Origin: Lumbricus rubellus
Taxonomy: Eukaryota > Annelida > Clitellata > Crassiclitellata > Lumbricidae
DNA: 64,000 nucleotides
Assembly (NCBI GenBank): GCA_945859605.1
Contig: OX243824.1
Span: 251,831-315,830, forward strand
Direction: 5' to 3'
Program-made: the position numbers and the translations under genes
Shown: piece by piece, positions 1 to 8,950 of the stretch
Position numbering within the stretch: the stretch's first letter is position 1
Layout: every line of letters begins with the position of its first letter
Notes under the pieces: model-generated
The model's input: only the letters and a program-made list of their open reading frames with translations
Database searches by the model: none
Told to the model about the DNA's origin: nothing

Positions 1-290
1 AATTTACGGACGGTGATTTCACCTGCCATCCTACTTAACTTCTATGAACACATCTTGAAACTCTGTTAGGCTACATGTAAAGGTCGCTCTTCTCTTCGAT
101 CAGCATCTGCTGGAAAGTATGTAGTTCCTGGTACACATCTTGTTTTTGGCCGGCGTTCTTTCACATTTGCTGGTCCCTTCATCTGGAACTCTCTGCCCCC
201 TTAGTATGTTCGTAACTCCAATAGCGAATTGACCAGGGTCTATGACAACAGAGGCCGTTACCTTGGACAGAAATTTGCTCGGCATATTAC
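1..290 (+). mobile_element. LINE (L2/CR1-like) 3' coding fragment
   Basis: Around 98-205 the plus strand reads through a typical C-terminal segment of an invertebrate LINE reverse transcriptase polyprotein, with SFTFAGPFIWNSLP as the recognisable motif. The same fragment recurs at 22232-22445. It is cut off by the window edge, carries no complete domain and cannot be functional. Confidence 0.65.
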
Positions 291-317
291 AGCACTTATG
301 AGCAAGGTACTAGATCA

Positions 318-830
318 AGGTGTTCTCGTGCTGCCAATTTAAAATAAACATCAGACAAACGCAGCAGATAAAAGCTGCTCTTCGAAACGACTAATTTTGT
401 CACGAAAAACTGGGCAACTTCCATGAAATGACTTAGTAAAAATGCTTGTGCACGTTCCAACTGGCTTCTCGGACCTGGGCATAATTTTTATTGGTCACAT
501 GCGTCACGTGCTTCTTACACCTTTGATACTATAACAGTACTGTGACAGTGCAGGCCGAATTAAGGAGGAACATTATACCAACAGAGGCGGTATAGTTAAT
601 ATAACCCATTATGAAGCTTAAAACAGGTGTGCAAGGCGCAGCCTTTCTTTTTGAAAGTAGGCTACAACGTAAAAGAGGTGCTATGCATTTATTCAGATGC
701 GTGAATCCTACAAAAAAAATACACGAGTAGGCGCTCGGTAACATCTAAAGATGTGAGCACTGCAGCTGTCAGCCGTATAATTAATCATACAATTCATCAA
801 TGTTCACCCTGTTGCTTTCCGCTTCACTTT
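318..830 (+). repeat. Dispersed repeat 'RepA', copy 1 (5' border of duplicated block A)
   Basis: This stretch, with TGCTGCCAATTTAAAAT near its start, aligns by eye with 11960-12540, 27960-28235 and 35510-36060, all in the same direction. Two copies flank the gene A block and two flank the gene B block. Weak partial relics occur at 13020-13110 and 15780-15912. No protein was recognised. It is either part of an unrecognised element or simply part of the segmental duplication. Confidence 0.6.
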
Positions 831-2340
831 ATGAAGCAAAAAAGGTATTTCAGGGGTCTATTCTCGGTCCCTTATTGTTTCTGATCATATATGTCAATAA
901 TTTCCCAAATGCATCTTCTCTATTGTACTTTATACAATGTACGATACTCTTCGCTGATGATACAAATGTATTCTACTACAACTCATCTTTTGAAACCCTA
1001 TTTAATGACGTCGATCAACTTTGAATTGCAAAATGTAACCGAATCGTTCCATGCTATATGAACTGTGGTTAAATCTGGATAAAACTAATTATATAATCTT
1101 TAAATCCCATAGAAAGAGTTGTCATACACGAAATCTGGGGGTGTGCATTGAAGGGGTTCCACTCACCCAGGTAATATCAACCAAATTCTTAAGAGTATAA
1201 TTATGTAGATCAATATACCTAACCTGGAAAGACCACATAAAAATTGTATCTAATAAAATTGCTAAAAACCTTGGAATACTATAGCGTACCTCCCAGCTAG
1301 TACCTCCTCAAATTCGTCTCACGTTGTATTATTCACTCATAAACCCATACCTCACATACTGTAACATAATACGGGCCTCTACATGTGCCTATAAATCTAG
1401 TCTTCTGAATCTAACGAAGCTCCAAAAGCGAGCAATTCGATAAATATAGCAAACCTGCCCTAATGGACCCCGACTGAATCTAAATTCCACAAATATATCC
1501 TTCTCAGTGTACTTTACCAAATTAGACAGGTGCAGACAGGCGAATTCATGTTTAATTATTTTCATGGCCTACTACCTTCTGTGTTTAAGAATTTCTTCAT
1601 TCATACTTCTGAGGTGCATTCATATCATACTAGATACGCTAACTCTTACCATTTGCCCACGCCCACACCAATATCCGACACTTTTGTTAAATACAGTGGG
1701 GCCCAAACATGGAATAAGATTCCCCTTTCCATCAGATTGCTGCCTAAAATCTTTGTAGTTTTAATTAAATTAAGACTGCGTACCCTGATACTCGACAATA
1801 ACTGATGAATTATTTAACATTGTGACTAGGCCTACTAATTATTATTGTTTCTTATTACAGAATGAATAAATCGATATACCGTACAGTAACTGTACTTTGA
1901 AATAATCTCCCACATTGAATCAAATTTAATTTGGTGGCGACTAAAGTTAGATCAAAGCCCTTACTACTTGTGCAGTATCCCGATCAACCAGTGACCTTTC
2001 TGCCTTAATTTCGTATAAAAGGCTCTATATATGATCATCGAGTGTGAAACTGTGTTTGCTGTTTATTTTCCATACCGGGTAGTTGTTTTAACTCATGCAT
2101 TCTAATTTTTGTCATGACTACTCTACGGCAACCTAATGGCCATCATCATCATGGTGCAACCGCCCAGAGGACTCAACTAGCGGGGTTGCAAGACCCCTTT
2201 CGGGTCCTCTGTGCAACCAAATGGTAACTATTGGCATCATTAGTACTGCCTTGTTATAATTATTTGTTAACCTTTATTTCTTATATGCTTGATTTGATGT
2301 CTTATTTTGGTTGCCAAATAAATGATTTGATTTGATTTTG
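830..2340 (+). mobile_element. Degenerate CR1-like LINE (reverse transcriptase relic plus 3' tail)
   Basis: A decayed reverse transcriptase is visible: FQGSILGPLLFLI (motif B/C region) followed by FADDTN, the catalytic FADD box, at about 950-970. After several frame breaks comes the C-terminal segment (SGAQTWNKIPLSIRLLP) ending near 1805. About 500 bp of untranslated sequence then ends in AATAAATGATTTGATTTGAT, the GATTT-type tail shared with the elements ending at 2340, 11759, 28890 and 49728. A shorter version of the same insertion lies at 28255-28890, so it predates the A/B duplication. It is non-functional. Confidence 0.75.
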
Positions 2341-2344
2341 ATGG

Positions 2345-3200
2345 CGGACCCCTATAATAATGGACCTATGCAATGAATTTGGCCAATCGCAATTGTGTGA
2401 GGCTATCCTTACATGACGGGGGTTAGTTCATAACGAAGAACTGTCTGGTGATTGCTAGCGTTATGCTTGAATGAATGTGATGTGGTTTGTGTTGTTGGAT
2501 ATATTCATAAATTATATTATTAGCCTGCGCTCAGAGGGCGTTGTCGAGTTTTGGCAATTTTCGTGTTTCACTGTTATTTCGTTCTCGGTCCAAAACTCGA
2601 ATTGTTATATTTAAGTTTACTATAAGTTTAGTTAAGTAGCCTAGTTTAGCCATCGTTTCGCTGCTATTCGTTCTGTTGTGGTCGTGTTCTAAGACCTTGA
2701 CCGTTGTATCGAAGACCATAGGATACAGGTTGTATACCATTTTTCTTTGCACGAGAATATAGGCCTACTATGTTATTTTATCACCAGTTGTCCACTCTTT
2801 TCTTTATATGATAATTAAGACAACGTCGTTCTATTCGCACTGCTACTAAATACGATGCACGTTAGCACGTATCTATTAATCATTGATCACCACAACCACC
2901 ACCAGGAAGTAATACAAGCGCACAGTTTACAAATTCGTATGCAGGTTGTCATTAGGTGAACCCAAAGGAACATAATATTATGATTCCGCAAAACCTGTTT
3001 ACCTATTTACATCAGTAATTTATTATTATACATTGATGGTCACCATTGTACCTTCATATTCATAACAAATGCCAACAGTTGATTAATTTTTCATTGGGAG
3101 CTTAATTCTCATTTAGTGCACATGGCGAGAGCTGCTATTTTGCATTTCTGCTTTAAGTAGGCCTAGGCTACAGCTGCTCTTTTTGTCGCTCGAGATATTT
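2345..3200. other. 5' flank of duplicated block A, no gene seen
   Basis: This non-coding stretch matches 28895-29720 upstream of gene copy B over most of its length with small indels. I see no convincing reading frame. It shows that A and B were duplicated as large DNA blocks, not as retrocopies. Confidence 0.6.
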
Positions 3201-3207
3201 CTTTGAC

Positions 3208-3513
3208 TTATCGGCAACATCTGCACGCATTGTCCTTAGGCCCTAAATGGCGCTTTAATTTCGCAGTTTCATTGACTCGTGAATCATGGTTAGACAAAGT
3301 TTGCACACACATAACACAAAGAGGTCGATAAGCATTTGTTCCGACTGCAATGAAACCATTATGAAATACATGTATACTCTGGAAAGTGTGAATCATAATA
3401 TATTATGCCCACTTGCGGATTTTTTTCTTTTTCTCACATTTGTCTTTGTCGTCAAAATCTTCTGAATTCTGATCAGTTTTTCTCTTTAGAAATTTATCCA
3501 TGGCTAAAAAGAA
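3208..3513 (-). pseudogene. hAT/BED-finger transposase N-terminal relic
   Basis: On the minus strand the reading starts MDKFLKRK followed by a Lys/Asp-rich linker. After a stop and frame break it continues GFIAVGTNAYRPLCVMC, then TLSN and KLKRHL. A C-x2-C pair, then L-S-N, then a K-x-RH motif is the layout of the BED-like zinc finger at the N-terminus of hAT-derived transposases (ZMYM, SCAND3 and FAM200-like proteins). Only this N-terminal part exists, and it carries at least one stop. A copy lies at 29725-30013. It runs divergently from gene A, about 0.65 kb upstream. The family assignment is from motif layout only. Confidence 0.45.
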
Positions 3514-3689
3514 CGTTGAAAAATATTTATTTTAAATTTTAAGAAATATTGCAGCAATTCCTTCTAGCAGCAATGCCGTCTTTGTTGGTACGCCACAATT
3601 AAAGTACACTAACGTGCACTAAAAATTGCACCACAAGGAAATAAGCTTAATGTTACTAGATATCAGTAATTAAGTTATAACCATATACA

Positions 3690-3830
3690 TGTAGATAGCT
3701 CAGATGTTTTATAGCTCAGATGTTTTTATAGCTGAGTTGTTTTTATAGCTCGGTTGTTTTTATAGCTCAGTTGTTTTAATGGCTTTTGTTGTTTTTATAG
3801 CTCAGTTGTTTTTATAACTCAGTTGTCACC
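3690..3830 (+). repeat. 17-bp minisatellite upstream of gene A
   Basis: About seven imperfect copies of a unit close to TTTTTATAGCTCAGTTG lie some 340-480 bp upstream of the start codon of copy A. A shorter array of the same unit lies at 30195-30270 in front of copy B, so it is an old, length-variable part of the promoter-proximal flank. Confidence 0.8.
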
Positions 3831-4135
3831 CTTGTGTACGAGGCTAGGCGTAACACATGTCACTTTCTTCACTGTGTTAGACGCATATTTTTACGCAAAA
3901 TCTGGTCGTCTTTACATTTTGTTAATTGTTATAAATAATGGCAACAACGAACCGGATCATAATCGAATTTGTACCAGTATCTTTCATTTGATAATTATAG
4001 GTATGCACTGACAAAATATTATGGAGAAATATGAAGCCGTCACTGAGAAAACGCATTTTGAAAACGGTGAACGAACTTCCGTGTCACCCTATTATTTTAA
4101 GCCATTTATATAAACCGTATCTACAATCGCTTTGG

Positions 4136-4153
4136 TTTTATTGAATGCTCTAG
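4136..4153 (+). promoter_or_regulatory. Candidate 3' splice acceptor before the Mab-21 ORF
   Basis: A T-rich stretch ending in GCTCTAG lies 17 bp before the start codon at 4171. The acceptor-like AG is kept in copies A (4152-4153), B (30608-30609), C and D (58914-58915), although the T-tract itself varies. This suggests a leader exon further upstream that I cannot locate. Confidence 0.4.
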
Positions 4154-4170
4154 GTTGTTGCGGGATCGAA

Positions 4171-6975
4171 ATGGAAGATATAGCATCGAAGTTTCTTGTC
4201 AGCACTTGTCGTATGAGTGCAAAATTCAACATAAATGACGAGTCTAAGTTTCTTGTCACTCCGTTAGTATTGAACCAGACCAGAGGAGTGAACAATGCAT
4301 GTACTGTGTGCGGTAGCCAGGTCGAGTTCTATATTCAGCCTGTTAGCCCTTGTATCGACGACATTGACATTCTATGCACCGTTGATAACCACTTAGTATC
4401 AGACTCTTGTGGATATGAAATTCCGCTTGGATTTGGCAACCTCTGTGATCAGATTACATATGCTAAACTTGAATATTGCGAGCAAAATCCCTCATTCGTT
4501 CGATTGCCATACTCAATCCTTGGAACTTATGACTGGAGTTTAGAGGAATATAAATTCATAAACATGCCTCTATCGAGATTCAAGCAGCGTCCATCTAACG
4601 TAGTAGGAATGATCAAGCATAGCACAGTGCTTTCCACCGTAAATGGAAAAGTGACTGAGTTAGATGAAACATTTAAAAGTATGCTTACTGCAAATGGACC
4701 AGCAATGAGAGACACCCTGTTTGACAGAACATCAGACGTAGTCCACTCCGTGCGTTGTCCAAAGTGGCCACTGGCAGCTGAAGAATGGCGGAATCGTAGA
4801 AGGTACAATGGATGACCAAGCAGTGAAATAATAAGCAAAGTGGTTCGTGAGGGTTGCGACGTTGTTCCAATCGCACATCGCGATATGCGCGACGAACTGA
4901 ATCAATGGAGATTGTCATTTTCACGAGCAGAGGTTATTCTGATTCAGAGTTGGACTCCAACTCAACAACTCGTCTACCATTTGCTTAGGTTCTTTGCTAA
5001 GAGAGAAATTATCAGAAAGAACTGTCCAAAAACGGACGAGGTTGTATGCACTTACCATCTGAAGACGATGATGTTGTGGTCCTGCGAAAACGAATCAACA
5101 GAATGGTGGGAGACGTCCAGTGTTGTGTCAATTTGCTGCAAGCTTCTTGGTAAACTGTGCGAATGTTTGAAGCACAAACACTGTCCAAACTACTTTATCC
5201 CAGCAGCAAATTTATTAGATCACGAATTGAATAATGAAATTCTACATCAAACCATCAAAATTGTTGATAATTTTAACGATGCAGACAAAATGAGTCGATG
5301 GTTTGTGACTCATTATATTCTACCAGTTTACCAGGAATTATGTAATGAAAACGAGACTCTTCCAGAAAAGGTGACTCTTGAGAGATGCAGGAAAGCCGTT
5401 TGTGACTATCGTGAGAAACTCCAACTAAATGATTTAAATATGACAATACTCGTGTGTGCAGCAAAATGCATTGCGGCACTGGAGTTTTTTTTTAGCATGC
5501 AACGGGTGGGCAGGCATACATACACATTAGGAGACATCGAAGTGCCTGTGAAATGGTGTATAGATGCGACTGCTATTTCCAAGATCAACAATACTCTCGC
5601 AGATTATATGAAAGCATTGATATTGTTCCACATGTCACAGTTCATACTCTCCTCCGAATTGCAGTGCGATGTTGAATTACTGTATGATATCTGGATTCAT
5701 ATAATAAAACAATCTCATATTGTTGAAATCTCACATTCTGTGATGTCACTTAGTATTTTAGACAGAAGCATGCTCTATTTCAATCGCGCTGAACAAATTT
5801 TGAAACATTTAGCATTCAGTTATTCAAAGAACGAGAGTTGCTTAATCAGAATGGTTTCCATGTTGAACCTTCAAACGTCACTCAGTTCCTACGACACGTC
5901 TTCAAGCAAAACTGAGGATGCAGCTCGACTCTACCTGGCTGCACTGTTTTCTTTCATTGGCTACAGTCAATGTGCGGTGCATTTGTGCTCTCAAGTTGCA
6001 ACGAGTCCTAAAGAGAACGACCAATATCGTGAAATTCGCAAATTAAAAGTTAGCAGTTTGCTATTTATGGATGATGTGGCAACAATCGCAGGTTTTCTTC
6101 TACTACGTAGAAATATTCTTCGAATTCCAACCAAAGGCATTTTATTGATAAGTACTGATCTGTTTGTGCGCTACCTGCTTATCCAATGCAGCGCCGAAAG
6201 ACTGATAATTGAAGATAAGCTTGGAGAGTCTTCAATATTTGAAGCAGACTGTTGCCTTGCTGCTATGATGCGATATAGGTCTAGGAAGATCCCAAAAATC
6301 CTCATCTGCTCTCGGTGCAAAGAAGAATCAGCAACAGATATCGTCCTACCTGGAAGGACTGATATATCAGAAGCACTGATAAGAATTTCTACTGATTACA
6401 TGACACGTTTTTATGCTTCACTTTCAGCAGAGTTTGGAGCCGGTTTCAACTTGGCGCCATGCTACGAAGCTCTCAGTCTTTATCTATGTCGCAGATATGA
6501 AGATGTAATACATCTGTGTGAAAAGTTGTTGGAAGTGTCTGATCCTGATCGTGACTCAGACTTAGAAGAGTTTCAGTTTCTTAATGTAAATATCAACTTG
6601 TGCTTTATTGCATATTTTGATGAAGATATTCAGGCTTTGGTCGGATTTCAACTGCTCGTTTTACGTTTGACACTGATGCAGTGTGATGTCTTTGAGAATA
6701 ATATGCTCAACGATAACAACAAATGGATGAAAGATTTTCAATTGAAAGATCGCGGCACACAATTCTTTTATTATGGAACACACTATGATGCATTCAAGCC
6801 CATATTAAGAAGACAATTTCTGGGAAATTATTTAAAACTGCGATGTTTGTTAGACCTCGGATTTCCATTGTTTGAGGTGAAAGCAGCTTTTCGATGTTTG
6901 AAAAGTGGTTTTCTATTTGAACACACGTTGTTGTATTTCATGCGCAAAAAAATTGCCAGATGTTGTCAGGAATGA
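4171..6975 (+). pseudogene. Mab-21/cGAS-like receptor, copy A (single nonsense codon)
   Basis: This is a Mab-21-domain protein of 934 codons. From the start Met: a short N-terminal helix region, CGSQVEFY at about 47-54 (the nucleotidyltransferase GS motif), DDIDIL (the DxD metal-binding pair), and SDVVHSVRCPKWP (third carboxylate followed by the Mab-21 CPxWP motif). WRLSFSRAE then begins the helical half of the Mab-21 fold, followed by a long helical extension. In animals such proteins include cGAS and cGLRs, which sense nucleic acids and make cyclic dinucleotides. The codon for Trp215 (TGG in B, C and D) is TGA at 4813-4815; both sides stay in the same frame. This is either a pseudogenising mutation or a sequence error or polymorphism. 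The polyadenylation signal AATAAA lies at 7431. Confidence 0.85.
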
Positions 6976-7660
6976 TTGTTTTAATATCTTGCACTTAACC
7001 TTTAGGAGTATAGTGAATGAATTATCAGACATTTTAATTGTAGTTTTGTCATTCAACTGTTGGTGTTTAGGCTTATATCTTGCGCCCGTAGAAACTTGGT
7101 TGTACCTTATAAGGCAAAACATGCTTGATGTTAGCCCTCATCCAAGCAAGCGACAATCCGACTTAATTTGAACAATGGGGCTGGCCACCCCTCACTTTGA
7201 TTAGAGTTTTTCTTCGGCAGGGCCTAATTGTGCTTTTTATATGCCTATTTTGTAACATAATATCAGAATAACTGAAAGCAACATTATATCAATCTGTCTA
7301 TGCAATATAACTAGCTTTTAGGATGAATTTCAAACTACATGTAAATGTTTAGTAACATTAATTGAGACGGTTTGTCATACATGTTTCATCGACTCAATAA
7401 TTGTACATCTATAAAATTGGAAATCAAATTAATAAATCATAATTCTTGTATAAATTCGTACCAAATGTTGTTATGTTAAAAGTCTACCTACAGCATCTAC
7501 CCTCAGCACCTACATTCCGCTACTACTGACTCTTTGCATTCATCATCGCTGTCTTTTAGCTGATGCAGAACAGTGTTGGACTGGCATTCATTCCATGCTT
7601 CGACCTGCACCCGAATCGACTTTCACTCTCTGTACTTATTTTTTCTGGCTTGGCTTTCAA
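6976..7660 (+). other. 3' flank of copy A with AATAAA at 7431
   Basis: This flank is conserved with those of copies B, C and E. The hexamer AATAAA at 7431-7436 lies about 455 bp after the stop; equivalents are at 33852, 53471 and 63362 (about 412-416 bp after their stops). The constant spacing suggests the real 3' untranslated region and polyadenylation signal of the gene family. Confidence 0.55.
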
Positions 7661-7676
7661 GTGTTTGGATATTTAA

Positions 7677-8159
7677 CCCTCGAGTGCCCAAAGGGGGGTC
7701 CGACCGGACCCCAGGCCTGTTTTTCCCGGATAAATTTTTAAAGGCCATGGATCTGCAGAAATGCTTTTAGGCATTCCTAGACCAACCATTTGGGCATAGA
7801 ATGGAATATTTTTTGTGAGTATTGTCCTACCCTGTACCTTACAACCACAGCATATACTAAGGGTACCGCAAGATATGCGGCTGATATTCATACAAGCGTA
7901 TAATAGGCTTCCTTCGGTAAATAACGCAAGCAAGCATAAAATGTGTCACGAAATGTTTACACCATCATTTTACACCAGGTGGTGCCATTAAAACATAAGA
8001 TACATCAATCGATTGCAAATTCATTTGGGATTACATAGAACCAAAATCTGTTACGATATTCCAATCCCTTCTCAAGAAAATAGCATGAAAACGCTGGAGT
8101 CCGCGCGGACCCCTCCGTTTGGCCTTCGTGTACCAAAAAATACCTTGGGCACTCAAGTG
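7677..8159. mobile_element. piggyBac-type MITE inserted at TTAA
   Basis: This 483-bp element has terminal inverted repeats beginning CCCTCGAGTGCCCAA on the left and, read inward, CACTTGAGTGCCCAA on the right. The left side abuts TTAA (7673-7676); the right side is TTAG, one base off. The homologous positions in blocks B (near 34090), C (near 53728) and E (near 63618) read through a single TTAA with no insert, which directly shows the empty site. TTAA target duplication plus CCCT termini are hallmarks of piggyBac elements. There is no transposase, so it is non-autonomous. A second copy is at 57842-58315. Confidence 0.85.
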
Positions 8160-8164
8160 TTAGC

Positions 8165-8300
8165 GCTATTTTCTACTGGCGACACACGCACACACACACG
8201 CACGCACGCACACGCACATTCATTCATTCATATCGGATATTTATATAGCGCCGCTTCAGGGTTACTACTCAGAAGCGCTGTCGACCAAACTCTGTTATGA
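8165..8300 (-). repeat. CA-rich/CATT microsatellite plus L2/SINE-type 3' end
   Basis: A CA/GCAC-rich run and CATT repeats are followed by TATATAGCGCCGCTTC. Read on the minus strand this is the shared LINE/SINE 3' end (AGCGCTTCTGAGTAG, then GGCGCTATATAAAT, then GAAT tail). The same insertion is at about 34130-34215, 53770-53860 and 63680-63760, so it predates the duplications. Confidence 0.6.
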
Positions 8301-8744
8301 TACGATAATAATAATTATTGTCCAATAAAAGAACAGTTAATTTAGTGCCTTAGGCTACATGAAATCTTAGGCATTATAACATACGCAATTTTTAATTTAT
8401 ATATTTCTATGAAGTTATAAATTCACGGCGTGTAAGTGGACTCTGTGTTATACGCAGTGCTCAATATGCATTACAATACAACAAAATGCGCATTATTATA
8501 TGGAATAGACGCAACTTGTACGAATTTACATGGGTTGAAGATTCTCGTGGACAATAATAATTATTATGTGCAATTGAACGATGTCAATAGGAACTCAACT
8601 ACTTTCACTTATATGTAGGCCTACTGCGCCAACCGATCAACCATTGTCGATGTTTTGGGAACATTGTATAAAGGTTTTTGAATAATATTTAAAATCAATA
8701 GCACGTTTTAAATTTACTGTTGTATACAGTGCATACATATTATA

Positions 8745-8950
8745 CACATGCGTGATACCCTGCACTGGGTCCCAGTCACGCAGCGTATCTCCTACAGGAT
8801 AACTGCTATGGTCTGGCGATGCCTTCTCGGTTGCGGCTCCGACTACCTGAGTTTGCTCTATCGTCCGCTCTCGGACACAGCTGTTCGTCGAGCCATTCGT
8901 TCTTCTGCTAATGGTGAACTTCTGATCCCGCCACTAACACTTCAACTACT
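8745..8950 (+). mobile_element. L2-like LINE fragment, interrupted by a younger LINE
   Basis: The plus strand encodes LHWVPVTQRISYRITAMVW, the conserved 'LHWLPV..RI.YKI' segment downstream of LINE reverse transcriptases. It stops at 8950 and resumes at 11760-11945, ending in the GGGGCGCTATATAAAT 3' end. Homologous fragments are at 34684-35500 (block B) and 55945-56215 (block C). Confidence 0.75.

Noticed and set aside
4527..4838. Minus-strand frames opposite the Mab-21 genes
   Set aside because: Shadows of the conserved plus-strand coding sequence; they recur opposite the other copies only because the sense gene is conserved.
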